Shown in pieces: positions 53,130 to 62,939 of a DNA stretch of 64,000 nt. The notes under the pieces are model-generated. The model saw only the letters and a program-made list of their open reading frames with translations, searched no databases and had not been told where the DNA came from. How positions within the stretch are numbered: position 1 is the stretch's first letter; each line of letters begins with the position of its first letter. A program made the position numbers and the translations under genes. This DNA comes from Chryseobacterium sp. JV274 (GTDB lineage Bacteria; Bacteroidota; Bacteroidia; Flavobacteriales; Weeksellaceae), in contig NZ_LR824569.1 in the NCBI RefSeq assembly GCF_903969135.1, positions 5,043,001-5,107,000 of the forward strand. The letters run 5' to 3'.

Positions 53130-53843
53130 CGGCAGCAATTTCTTAATCAGTATCAATCTGTAGATACCTTATTTTCAAATCCTAATGGTAAAAGAATAGA
53201 ACCTTCTTTCACTGAAACATTTCATCAAAGAAATTTAAAATTCTACCAAGGAAATCTAACTATTACAAATGAAGATGAAAAACTGCTTCTAAAAACAGTC
53301 CATAATGAAATATTATTTCAAATTCCTACCGGATTTGTGCGTGTTGATCATGAAAGATACGATGACTTTTTTACGGCATGGAAATTTTCTGAGAACTTAA
53401 GGAAACGCTTTGATACCTCTGACAAAGCCCTAAAAAAGGTATTGGTAAAACCCCAGCTTATTGTTGAAAATGATGATTTCATCATAGCATTGAACATTTA
53501 TAATAGTAAACCCTTACAATTAACAGACAATGTAACCAATGTTGCTACCATCCTAAGAAATGAGCTGGTCTATCTTGAGGCATTTGTTGATATCATAGCG
53601 GTTGAGAATGATTTTATCAAATTTAGACGAATCAAACATGATAATGTGTGGTTTGTATCAACCAAGGTAATGCAGGTTAAAGTGGTAACTATTGAAAATC
53701 TCCAATATCTGAAAATACTTTTAGTGGAAGTCGATGGCATTCTATTTTCACTGTTTATTATTACCGATACCCTGGATAATTTTAATAAAGAGATCATCCC
53801 TGAGATAATACATTCTTTTTCAATTCAAAACATGCAGGGCTAA
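53130..53843 (+). pseudogene. Start-less 237-codon open frame, likely 5'-truncated
   Basis: The frame is open from a stop at 53127 to 53843 and encodes a plausible soluble alpha/beta protein (NLKFYQGNLTITNEDEKLLL, then LVEVDGILFSLFIITDT). It has no ATG; the first possible start is a GTG at 53337, which would cut away well-formed upstream sequence. It is most likely the 3' part of a gene whose beginning was lost during cassette turnover. I do not recognise the family. Confidence 0.5.
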
Positions 53844-53858
53844 TTTTGAAATATCGTA

Positions 53859-53866
53859 TATATTTG
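53859..53866 (+). promoter_or_regulatory. Isolated -7-like box with no gene behind it
   Basis: TATATTTG fits TAnnTTTG, but the only downstream start is a four-codon frame (MTKN). It may be the remains of a deleted gene's promoter. Confidence 0.25.
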
Positions 53867-53920
53867 CATCCCCATTGAAGAGTAAAAAACATGACAAAAA
53901 ATTAACGAGAATATTTACTC

Positions 53921-54301
53921 TTATTTTTTAATTTTATCGATGAGAGTTTCAATAAGTTTATTTTGAACACTAAGAAGATTAGTAATTGCGTCCTGATTCT
54001 TTAAAATTCCATTTATGAGCTCAGGTGATTCTGCATAAAAATTGGAATGTGGATTACCAATATTTTGAATACTGCAATCATTATTTGTTATATTAAAGGT
54101 AGGAACTTCCTCCAGAAGATCATTTAAGTCGATTTCATAAACTTCAGAAATCTTTAATAGGTTTTCAACAGCGGGTTTTGCCAAATGTGTTTCCCATTTA
54201 TGATATGCCGGTTGTGAAATATTCAATAAATCAGCAACCTCCTGTTGCGTATATCCTTTCTTTTTACGTAGCCTGGTTAATTTAGTGCCGAGAGAAACCA
54301 T
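53921..54301 (-). CDS. XRE-family helix-turn-helix regulator
   Basis: This 126-residue protein has an N-terminal HTH_3 domain (LTRLRKKKGYTQQEVADLLN, then ISQPAYHKWE, about 8-62) and a helical C-terminal tail likely used for dimerisation. It lies between the toxin-cassette array and the RHS locus, divergent from the latter. It is therefore a candidate controller of the CGAC-N7-GTCG promoter 150 bp away, but this is only positional. A -7 box for it (TAAATTTG on the minus strand) lies at 54320-54327. Confidence 0.85.
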   Translation of the reverse strand: MVSLGTKLTRLRKKKGYTQQEVADLLNISQPAYHKWETHLAKPAVENLLKISEVYEIDLNDLLEEVPTFNITNNDCSIQNIGNPHSNFYAESPELINGILKNQDAITNLLSVQNKLIETLIDKIKK

Positions 54302-54630
54302 AATATATATTTAATCAGACAAATTTAATGAATTTTAATATAGAAAAACTATACAAATTCATAACCAGCAGTTATTAAATTTATAACCATAAGCATTGTT
54401 GCTGAAAATCCATCACGCTATCTTGCCTAAATATTTTAAATGAAATATAATACGACATGTATTGTCGCTGACCCAAATTATCTTTGGCTTATTAACCAAT
54501 TGGCTTAAAAACAGAAGGATTTAGTTTTTCATCTATCAGGGAAATCACGGGTCGTTAAAATAGGGAAAACCACATATCTCTACAGAAGAAACTAAACTAA
54601 ATTTGGCGGAGCCAAAAAAACCTAAGAACT
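54302..54630. promoter_or_regulatory. Divergent regulatory region of the RHS locus
   Basis: This 329-bp region holds the XRE promoter box (minus-strand TAAATTTG at 54320-54327). It also holds CGAC-N7-GTCG at 54453-54467 followed after 11 bp by TATCTTTG (54479-54486). The repeat TTCATAACC / TTTATAACC lies near 54358-54391. Transcription for the T9SS protein would begin near 54493, about 140 bases before its ATG. Confidence 0.65.
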
Positions 54631-56172
54631 ATGAAAAAAAACTTTTACAGTATACTCTTATTGTATACCGCAATTTCTTTACAGGGACAACAGGTCCTCT
54701 GGCAGAAAGACATCAAATCCTCTACCCAGGATTTTCTAAGCCAGGTTACCACTACAATGGATCAGCAGTATCTGATCACGGGAAGCTCTATCCAGAGTGA
54801 CAAAGTACAACAAGCGAGCAAGCAGAACAACGGTTATGATTTTCACCTTATCAAACTAAATCAACAGGGAGAAGAAGTCTGGGAAAAATATTTTTCCGGG
54901 CAGAATCATGATTATCTCTCTGCTGCTGTTACCACACAGGATGGTGGATTTTTAATTTCTGGAACCACATTCTCCGGAAAGGGTCTTGATAAAAAGGAGG
55001 AATCTAAAGGAGGATCAGACATCTGGCTGATCAGAATCAATGAATTCGGAGATGAACTGTGGCAGAAAACGTTGGGAAGTTCTTCCGATGAAGAAGCCAG
55101 AGCAGTCATTCAAACTACCGATTTAGGATTCTTTGTTGCAGGTAATGTGCAAAACGCTGCAAAAGGCTATGGTTCTAAAGATGTCTTGATTACTCGATTG
55201 GATAAAGACGGAAAAGAATTATCCCAGCTTGTTTTAGGTGGAAAGGGTTTAGATGAAGTCGAAAAAATGATTCCAACCCGTGACGGTGGTGCATTACTCG
55301 GAATATACTCACGAAGTGATACCGGAGGTATAAAGAAAACCGAAAATTATGGAGAAGGAGATTTTTGGGTGGTAAAACTTTCTAAAGAAAATAAAGTGGA
55401 ATGGGGAAAAAACTTCGGAGGAAAAGCAGATGATCACCTCAGAACATTGGCTTTAACTGCTGATGGTTTCATCATTGGAGGAGAATCCAGGTCAGAGAGA
55501 TCAGGAAATAAAACTGCGGGAATAGAGGAAGGAACAGATCTTTGGCTGATTTCTCTAAATGACAAAGGCGATGAGCAGTGGCAAAAATCCTACAATTTTG
55601 GAAATCGTGACATTTTAATGGGCATGAATGTTCTTCATTCTGCAGATGACAAATCTTCAAAAGGAATTTTATTGGGTGGTTATACTCCTTCAGAGGGACG
55701 AGCGGAGAAAGAAGACAATACTTTTTGGATTCTTTACCTCGATGTAAATGGTACTGAACAATGGCGGAAACACATTACCGGAGAATCCAGGCAAAAAGAA
55801 GAAAGACTTTCCGATTTGAAGCTGAACAGAGACGGATCTATTGTTTTGGCTGGAACCAGTGCAGAAGAACTGGGTAAAGAGAACTGGAAGATCGTAAAAT
55901 TGGGAGACAAACAGGTAGAGCAATTGATTGAAAAATACGACATCAAAATCTATCCCAACCCTGTATCTGATTATGCCTACGTAGAAATTGGAAGCTTATT
56001 CAAGGAGGCTGATATTATGCTGTATGATATGAGCGGAAGGCAGCTTCAAAGTATAAAGACAAAGAACAAAGTCACTAAGATTAATACCCAAGCCCTTGTT
56101 CAAGGTGCATACGTGGTAACGATCAAAACTGATAGCAATAAAACGGCGAACGCGAAATTAATTAAGAAATAA
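54631..56172 (+). CDS. T9SS-exported repeat protein with type A sorting domain
   Basis: This 513-residue protein has a signal peptide (MKKNFYSILLLYTAISLQGQ). Six to seven beta-propeller-like repeats of 50-60 residues follow (DGGFLISGTTFSGKGLD, DIWLIRINEFGDELWQK and similar). The C-terminal sorting domain (about 435-513) has IYPNPVSDYAYVEIG, MLYDMSGRQL and the QGAYVVTIKT to KLIKK ending. It should pass the outer membrane by type IX secretion and be surface-attached or released. It starts the RHS operon, 8 bp before the first RHS gene, so it may help display or deliver the RHS proteins. That is inferred. Confidence 0.88.
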   Translation: MKKNFYSILLLYTAISLQGQQVLWQKDIKSSTQDFLSQVTTTMDQQYLITGSSIQSDKVQQASKQNNGYDFHLIKLNQQGEEVWEKYFSGQNHDYLSAAVTTQDGGFLISGTTFSGKGLDKKEESKGGSDIWLIRINEFGDELWQKTLGSSSDEEARAVIQTTDLGFFVAGNVQNAAKGYGSKDVLITRLDKDGKELSQLVLGGKGLDEVEKMIPTRDGGALLGIYSRSDTGGIKKTENYGEGDFWVVKLSKENKVEWGKNFGGKADDHLRTLALTADGFIIGGESRSERSGNKTAGIEEGTDLWLISLNDKGDEQWQKSYNFGNRDILMGMNVLHSADDKSSKGILLGGYTPSEGRAEKEDNTFWILYLDVNGTEQWRKHITGESRQKEERLSDLKLNRDGSIVLAGTSAEELGKENWKIVKLGDKQVEQLIEKYDIKIYPNPVSDYAYVEIGSLFKEADIMLYDMSGRQLQSIKTKNKVTKINTQALVQGAYVVTIKTDSNKTANAKLIKK

Positions 56173-56179
56173 AAACACA

Positions 56180-59100
56180 ATGAAAAGAAATATTACAAGC
56201 TTATTTTTTTGCTTGTCTATGGGCGCTGCACTTGCGCAAACTACAGGAAGCAAACAGTCCACGCTTCCCAATATCATTCCTCCATCTGCGGAGTCTTATA
56301 AATTGGGAGCCTTTGGAAATCTTCCGGTAAGCCTATTTACAGGGAATGCCAATGTAGATATACCTGTAACATCTTTTGATACCGAAAATATTAATATTCC
56401 AATCAGGCTTAATTATTTTTCCAATGGACTCAAAGTCGATGATATGAACGGTTCTACAGGACTCGGCTGGAATCTTGTTTCAGGAGGCGTGATAACCAGA
56501 GTAATAAGAGATATGCCTGATGAAGATCATCAGAGCAGTATATTGATTCCAACCAATATTGATGAACTTGGGGTAAATCATCCAACAGTAATGCAGTTCT
56601 TTCAGGATGCCTCTCTTGATGATGTAGATACGGAACAGGATTTGTATATGGCCAGTTTTGGAGGGATGCAGATCAAATTTGTCTTTGACAAAAAAGGAAT
56701 CCCGGTCATTTATTCCCAAAAAGATGTTGTGATTGAGGGAACAAGCGGAGGAAATTCCTTTACCATAACGGTAGATAATGGAACCAAATATTATTTTACA
56801 GATAAGGAGACCACTTCCAACCGTACTGCCGGAGCTGGACATTCCCTTATATCCATTTCTACCACTGCCTGGTATCTGACAAAAATTGAAGATATCACCA
56901 GTGGAGAAATTGTATTTATTGAGAATGTAGATGGTGGGTATAGTGCTACTATGAGCCAGTCACAGACCCTATCTTATACCACTCCCAATGACGGACCCAT
57001 GTATTCCAGTTGTGGAAACCCTGCATTTATCAGATACCCGCAGGTAAGTGAGCTAATCAGTCATAATCAGACTGTTACCGGAAAACAGATCAAAAGAATT
57101 TATAGTAATAATCCCTCTTACGGAGAAATTATTTTTGATTATCTGCAATCAGGGGGCAGCAGTGATTATAAACGATTACAGAAAGTTACAAAAAAGATTA
57201 ATGGAAGTATTATTAATGATGTTACCCTTAATTACAATCTTACCGCTAATAACCGACTGTTTTTGACTTCGGTTGTGGATAGTGTTTTAAATACGACTTA
57301 TGGATTTGAGTATAATCTGCCGGATTTATTTCCCCAAAGACTTGCCTTTAGTAGAGACAGCTGGGGATATTATAACGGTAATACCTCCAACACCAACCTG
57401 GTTCCTTACAAAGAGGAGGTGGCTATGTGGAGTTCATATATTGGAGCATCACAATCGGTCGTTCCGCAAAATACAGCTATTGGAATACTTCAAAAGATTG
57501 TCTATCCTACGAAAGGATCTACCGAGTTTACCTATGAAAATAATACCGCGATTGAGAAAAATGTAATGTTGAGTCCATCTGAGAGAACCGGAACTCAGAT
57601 CAAAGCAACAGCTGACGATAATAATGGTCATGTTGAGAATACGACGGTTTTTACTCCGCTGAGAACAGAAGAGATCAGCTTGGGAGGAAGTGCCCAGTTT
57701 AATAGCGCGTGTGATCCGGCTGAACAGGTTACCGGAAAACACAGAGCTATTGTTAGCCTGCTAAAGCCTGGCGGACAGGCCGTACCATTGTATTATAAAA
57801 CTTCAACAGGTGTTGTTACCCCTGCAGGAAATTCGGTTACTTTCCCTACTAATAATGGAGGAGGCATTTTTGCCCAAGTTCAGAAAGACGAACCTTTAAC
57901 TCTTAAACTTTGGACGCTTTTTGTTTGTACCCGTTCCACCGCATCAGCGAGTTATACTACTAAAGAGGCGGTCTATGGAGACAGAGAAGCTCCTATTGGT
58001 GGATTAAGAATTGCTAAGATTACAGATGCAACAGAAAACGGGGTGGCATCTACAAGAAAATTTGTTTACCGCGATTTAAATGAACAATATACAGAAGCCG
58101 TTGTATTAAGACCTCCTGCGTTTGAGGAACAGCTCAAATTTACAAGAACCTGTTATACTGACCCTCCAGCAGGAAATATTGGTGGGCCGGTTCCTAATGG
58201 TGTTGAAAGATTTCCTTATACGATGATTACTTCTTCTAATATCAACCAGCTGTTTGCCACCCATCCTAACGTATTTTATAAAACCGTTCAGGAGATTGTA
58301 GAGGGAAAATCAAATATTATTCATAAATATTCTGTTGCTTCTGACGATTTTGGAAAAGTTCTCCGTGGAGATAATATCCGCAACTCTGTGTGGACAAATT
58401 TGGGATGGAATAATGGGCGGGAAATTTCCACCCAATATCTTGATGCAGGAGGAAGCCTGATGCGTACTGTGGAGATGAATTACGAGGAAGACAATAGCAG
58501 AAAATACCAGGTAGATGGTTATTCTATCCGAAAGAACTATGAAAATCCAATCCCGAAGAACGTTACTTATACCTGCAGCGCTGAAGATATCACAAAAATG
58601 GTTTCATATACCGCTTGTACTGCCAATCATCATCATTTTTACTCAACTTCCGATGCACTTAAAGACTGCATTGCCCCCGGAGCTAATAATGTGACAACTT
58701 ATTACAAAACCAGGTGCTATGGTAAGAATGCAGGCGAAATGATCACCTATGAAGAACAATTGGATAATCTGGATATTATGCAGTACAAAAACATTTCTCA
58801 TTTTGAATATTTGAAGTCCCAGAAAACAACAGATTATCTGAATGGAAATGCGATGAAAACGGAAACCCAGTATTTCTATAACAATCCAAAGCATACTCAG
58901 ATCACATCACAAAAGACCATATTCCCTGATCTGTCCACTACAGAAAAAACGTATCAGTACGCCCACGAGAAAAGCAACCAGCTGATGATTGATAAGAATA
59001 TGGTGGGTATTCCATTGGAAACCAAAACACAGCAAACTGTAGATAACATCACTAAAGTAACATCAAGAGAAGAAACGAGTTACCCAACCGCTCTGCCTCA

Positions 59101-59611
59101 TGCAATTACCGGGAATTTAGTGCTTCCGTTGTCTGAATATTCTTATGATACCCTGAGCCCTACTGTTTCTTCTAAGGACGTCAACTATGAAAAATATGAT
59201 GAAAAAGGAAATATTCTCCAATACAGGGAGAAAGACGGAACTCCGGTGAGTTTAGTTTGGGGATACAACAAAACCAGACCTATTGCAAAAATTGTAGGGG
59301 CATTGTACAGCCAGGTGGAAGGTTTGATGAGTACTATCGTAGCCAGATCCAATGAAGATGCAGCTGATCCAACCAAAGAAGCAGACCTGTTACTGGCTCT
59401 TGATGCCTTCCAGCCAGTAGGAATGGTAACCAAATATACCTACGATCCTTTGGTGGGGGTAACAACGATAACACCCCCATCAGGTGTTAGGGAACTCTAT
59501 GTCTATGACAGTGCGAAGCGGCTGAAACAAATTCAGGTAAGAGAAAGAGATAATGCAGGAACATACAGCTTTAAGGTAGTCAAAGAATTTAAGTATAACT
59601 ATAAGCAGTAA
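56180..59611 (+). CDS. Large RHS/YD-repeat shell-like protein, first half
   Basis: This 1143-residue protein has a signal peptide (LSMGAALAQ). Its N-terminal part (about 30-120) resembles the start of Bacteroidota RHS-associated proteins (SYKLGAFGNLPVSLFTGNAN, then VPVTSFDTENINIPIRLNYF and GSTGLGWNLVSGG). The body is beta-rich. The C-terminal 250 residues carry YD-repeat-like motifs (YDPLVGVTTITPPSG, LYVYDSAKRLKQIQVRERD). It has no toxin tip. It is followed 8 bp later by the DUF6443 RHS gene, so the two products probably build one cocoon from two chains. Confidence 0.82.
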   Translation: MKRNITSLFFCLSMGAALAQTTGSKQSTLPNIIPPSAESYKLGAFGNLPVSLFTGNANVDIPVTSFDTENINIPIRLNYFSNGLKVDDMNGSTGLGWNLVSGGVITRVIRDMPDEDHQSSILIPTNIDELGVNHPTVMQFFQDASLDDVDTEQDLYMASFGGMQIKFVFDKKGIPVIYSQKDVVIEGTSGGNSFTITVDNGTKYYFTDKETTSNRTAGAGHSLISISTTAWYLTKIEDITSGEIVFIENVDGGYSATMSQSQTLSYTTPNDGPMYSSCGNPAFIRYPQVSELISHNQTVTGKQIKRIYSNNPSYGEIIFDYLQSGGSSDYKRLQKVTKKINGSIINDVTLNYNLTANNRLFLTSVVDSVLNTTYGFEYNLPDLFPQRLAFSRDSWGYYNGNTSNTNLVPYKEEVAMWSSYIGASQSVVPQNTAIGILQKIVYPTKGSTEFTYENNTAIEKNVMLSPSERTGTQIKATADDNNGHVENTTVFTPLRTEEISLGGSAQFNSACDPAEQVTGKHRAIVSLLKPGGQAVPLYYKTSTGVVTPAGNSVTFPTNNGGGIFAQVQKDEPLTLKLWTLFVCTRSTASASYTTKEAVYGDREAPIGGLRIAKITDATENGVASTRKFVYRDLNEQYTEAVVLRPPAFEEQLKFTRTCYTDPPAGNIGGPVPNGVERFPYTMITSSNINQLFATHPNVFYKTVQEIVEGKSNIIHKYSVASDDFGKVLRGDNIRNSVWTNLGWNNGREISTQYLDAGGSLMRTVEMNYEEDNSRKYQVDGYSIRKNYENPIPKNVTYTCSAEDITKMVSYTACTANHHHFYSTSDALKDCIAPGANNVTTYYKTRCYGKNAGEMITYEEQLDNLDIMQYKNISHFEYLKSQKTTDYLNGNAMKTETQYFYNNPKHTQITSQKTIFPDLSTTEKTYQYAHEKSNQLMIDKNMVGIPLETKTQQTVDNITKVTSREETSYPTALPHAITGNLVLPLSEYSYDTLSPTVSSKDVNYEKYDEKGNILQYREKDGTPVSLVWGYNKTRPIAKIVGALYSQVEGLMSTIVARSNEDAADPTKEADLLLALDAFQPVGMVTKYTYDPLVGVTTITPPSGVRELYVYDSAKRLKQIQVRERDNAGTYSFKVVKEFKYNYKQ

Positions 59612-59618
59612 AACACCA

Positions 59619-62600
59619 ATGAAAAAAATTAAAATTTTAGGTCTGCTGTTTACAGCGATGACGACCTATGCACAAAGTACAACAGAAAATTATATACAAT
59701 CCAAAACCTGTCTAAGCGGTGACTGTACTAAGAAGACAGAGACCGTTACCTATTTCGATGGACTGGGAAGACCCAAGCAAATTGTCAGTGTAAAAGCGAC
59801 CACAACAGGAAAAGATCTTGTTACTCCTATCACTTATGATGCCTTTGGAAGACAGGCTAAGGAAATTCTTCCTGTTCCCGCCAATACCCTCAATTCAGCT
59901 ATCCATACCGGAATTGTAAATGAAAGTACAGCTAACTCTTATTATGGAGCAGCTAATGCCTACACAGAAAAGGAAATTGAAAATTCACCCTTAGACAGGA
60001 TAAAGCAAGTGGCTCAGCCGGGTGATCCCTGGAAGATGAGCAGCGGACACACCCAAAAATTTAAATATGAGGTAAACCTTGGGACAGAGGTTAAGAAATT
60101 TATTACCAATACAACTACCAATACGGTAGGAACGGATAATAAAACCATTTCTTCGGTTTCCATAGCATCAGGAAGTGGCTTTTATGATGCAGGGATACTA
60201 TACAAAAATACGGTTACCGATGAAGACGGAACTCCGGTTATTCAATTTCAAAATGGGCGCGGTGAGACGGTACTGGTACGCAGAACAGACGGAGCACAGA
60301 ATATTGATACCTATTATGTCTACAACGAATACGGCCAAAAGGCATTTGTAATTCCGGCTCTGGCAGTAAAGAAGATTGAGCAGAATAATAACGTTGTTAC
60401 TACAGATATTTTGAACACCTATTGCTACCAGTACCGATATGATGGACTAGACAGGCAGGTGGAAAAAAGACTTTCTGGAAGGGATGATTGGGAATCTGTG
60501 GTGTATGATGCTGCAGACCGTCCGGTGCTTACCCAGGATGTGAACCTGAAAAATAAGGGACAGTGGTTGTTGACCAAATACGATGCTTTTGGTCGTGTTG
60601 CTTACACAGGGCTTATCACCGGAGGAAGCCGGGCAGATCTACAAGGACAGATTAATAATCTTGTTATCAGCGAAACACCTACTGCTGTAGGTTTTAGCAA
60701 AAATGGGATTGTAGTTTATTATACCAACACGCTTTTTACTAATTTTCAAACTCTTCTTTCCGTTAATTATTATGACTCTTATCCAAGGGATACTAAAGAG
60801 TTCCCTCCGGCGAAAATCCTCGATCAATATGTAGTTAATGAAGATAAGGCTCTCAACGGAGGTGCCAATACCCAAGGTCTGCCCACAGCTTCTTATATAA
60901 AGAACATAGAGGATGACAACTGGACGAAAACCTATTTCTATTACAACACCAAAGGTGGAAAGGTAGCTGAAAAAACCTGGAATCATCTAGGCGGATATAC
61001 CAAAAAAGAATTCAAGCTTGATTTCGCTGGTGCTGTGGATGAAAGTTATACCTATCACAAAAAAGGAAATGCAGATGCGGAAGTGGTTATCAAAGAAAGA
61101 TTTGTATACGACGACCAGAAAAGGCTGCTTAAGCTCTATCATAAGGTGAACAGTCTAACAGAAGAACTTCTGGTAGAAAACACCTACAATGACCTTGGAC
61201 AGCTTACTAATAAAAAGATAGGTAATACCACGGGTAGCCCTTTGCAGTCAATAGATCAGACTTACAATATCAGAGGCTGGATTACGAAAGTGAATGATCC
61301 CGCCAACTTGAACGGAAAGCTCTTTGCCTACGAGCTTAAATACCACAATCCTGTTTATTCTACAGTTTCTACAGGTAAATACAATGGGAATATTGCAGAA
61401 ATAGATTGGCAGGCTGCTGATGGAGGAACATTTAGAAGATATAATTACCAGTACGATGGATTAGACCGATTAAAAAATGGGATTTATTCTGAGCCCAATG
61501 CAACGGTTCCGCAGAATAATTATTACAACGAAGTGCTGACGTATGACGTAAACGGGAATATCCAGACCCTAAAAAGAAATAGATTACTATCAAATGTGGG
61601 AGCGGTGGTGATGGATGATTTGGGGTATTCTTACACCGGAAATAGACTTACTAAGGTTAATGATACTTCTGGAAACTATGGCGGTTACCCTGACAATTCA
61701 GGAAATACAATCTCTTATGATAATAACGGGAATATGATCAGCCATATTGACAGAGGTATGTTGCAGATAGACTACAATTATCTTAATCTTCCCAACTATG
61801 TGAAATTTGATCAGAATTACGTGCCTCATGATTTAGAGGTTAATACCTACGTCAATACAAAATATCTGTATAATGCTGCAGGAGAAAAACTAAGGAAAAT
61901 CTATACATATGGGACAGGTAGAATGAATTTAAAAACTGTTGAAACGACAGATTATCTGGATGGATTTCAATATTTAAATGATGTATTAAGTTTTGTTCCA
62001 ACTTCAGAAGGGTATTATGATTTCGTTCAAAATAAGTATATTTACAATTATACCGATCAGGTAGGGAACATCAGACTGGCGTATTACAAAGATGCTTCCG
62101 GAAATGCAAAAATAGATAGAACAACGAACTATTATCCATTTGGGCTGGAGTTTGGCGGAGAATTGAGTACTGCCAACTCAATATCTCCAAACTACAAGTA
62201 CTCTTCCCAAGGGCAGGAAAAGCAAACGGAAACAGGATGGAGTTCTTACCGTTGGAGAAATTATGATGCTGCAATGGGAAGGTTCTTTAATGTTGACCCG
62301 TTAAGTGAAAAATACGCTTATCAGTCACATTATAATTTTGCTGAGAACAGAGTCGTTGATGGTAGAGAATTAGAGGGTCTTGAATGGGTTAAGAGCACCA
62401 CACTAAATGATAATGGAACAAAGACATACACATTAAATGCTACTATCAACCTTGTGAATAGATCACAAAATTTAACTCCAGAAGGTTTAGAAGCATTTAA
62501 AACGAATTTTGTTTCTCAAATGAAAGAATCATTTGGTGGGACTATGAATAATGGAGATAAAATAAAGGTGGGAAATATTAATTTTACAGATAAAGGAACT

Positions 62601-62939
62601 TATACAATTGCATTAACAGATCAAATTTCCACAGAACAGTCAACCACTGAACTCGATAATGGATCTGAAATTAAAGGCTATACTTTTGGAGAGAATGGAA
62701 ATAGTCAAGTTAATTATATGGAAACTGTTGTATCTGGCAAGATGACACCAGCGTATGCGACACATGAAGTTGGTCATTCTTTGGGACTTAAGCATCAAAG
62801 TGATGATAGTAACAAGGTGAAAGATCAAGTAAAGACAGATAATCTAATGTTTGCTCCTCAATTTGAAATCTCTAAAAAGACAATACCAGAACAGAAACAA
62901 ACTATAATAAAAAATATTCCTGATGAAAAAGCTAAGTAA
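59619..62939 (+). CDS. DUF6443 RHS-repeat protein with metzincin-type toxin tip
   Basis: In this 1106-residue protein a signal peptide (FTAMTTYAQ) is followed by the DUF6443 domain (about 25-150, VTYFDGLGRPKQIVSVKA). Many YD repeats follow, then the RHS-associated core (about 845-915, YPFGLEFGGELST, then YRWRNYDAAMGRFFNVDPLS). After the core the sequence changes to a variable tip (about 920-1106). The tip has HEVGHSLGLKH with the first His at 1049, a full HEXXHXXGXXH zinc motif, followed by a Met-turn-like NLMF. This fits a metzincin peptidase toxin. The overlapping downstream lipoprotein is the likely immunity. Confidence 0.85.
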   Translation: MKKIKILGLLFTAMTTYAQSTTENYIQSKTCLSGDCTKKTETVTYFDGLGRPKQIVSVKATTTGKDLVTPITYDAFGRQAKEILPVPANTLNSAIHTGIVNESTANSYYGAANAYTEKEIENSPLDRIKQVAQPGDPWKMSSGHTQKFKYEVNLGTEVKKFITNTTTNTVGTDNKTISSVSIASGSGFYDAGILYKNTVTDEDGTPVIQFQNGRGETVLVRRTDGAQNIDTYYVYNEYGQKAFVIPALAVKKIEQNNNVVTTDILNTYCYQYRYDGLDRQVEKRLSGRDDWESVVYDAADRPVLTQDVNLKNKGQWLLTKYDAFGRVAYTGLITGGSRADLQGQINNLVISETPTAVGFSKNGIVVYYTNTLFTNFQTLLSVNYYDSYPRDTKEFPPAKILDQYVVNEDKALNGGANTQGLPTASYIKNIEDDNWTKTYFYYNTKGGKVAEKTWNHLGGYTKKEFKLDFAGAVDESYTYHKKGNADAEVVIKERFVYDDQKRLLKLYHKVNSLTEELLVENTYNDLGQLTNKKIGNTTGSPLQSIDQTYNIRGWITKVNDPANLNGKLFAYELKYHNPVYSTVSTGKYNGNIAEIDWQAADGGTFRRYNYQYDGLDRLKNGIYSEPNATVPQNNYYNEVLTYDVNGNIQTLKRNRLLSNVGAVVMDDLGYSYTGNRLTKVNDTSGNYGGYPDNSGNTISYDNNGNMISHIDRGMLQIDYNYLNLPNYVKFDQNYVPHDLEVNTYVNTKYLYNAAGEKLRKIYTYGTGRMNLKTVETTDYLDGFQYLNDVLSFVPTSEGYYDFVQNKYIYNYTDQVGNIRLAYYKDASGNAKIDRTTNYYPFGLEFGGELSTANSISPNYKYSSQGQEKQTETGWSSYRWRNYDAAMGRFFNVDPLSEKYAYQSHYNFAENRVVDGRELEGLEWVKSTTLNDNGTKTYTLNATINLVNRSQNLTPEGLEAFKTNFVSQMKESFGGTMNNGDKIKVGNINFTDKGTYTIALTDQISTEQSTTELDNGSEIKGYTFGENGNSQVNYMETVVSGKMTPAYATHEVGHSLGLKHQSDDSNKVKDQVKTDNLMFAPQFEISKKTIPEQKQTIIKNIPDEKAK

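Noticed and set aside
42004..53843. A complete tailocin, eCIS or prophage
   Set aside because: No sheath, tube, baseplate, portal, terminase, capsid, lysin or AAA+ gene is visible. Only one fibre-like gene is present.
53337..53843. The GTG at 53337 as a true start
   Set aside because: The frame is open and protein-like for 69 codons upstream of it, so the GTG would cut a domain. Truncation of the original gene is more likely.
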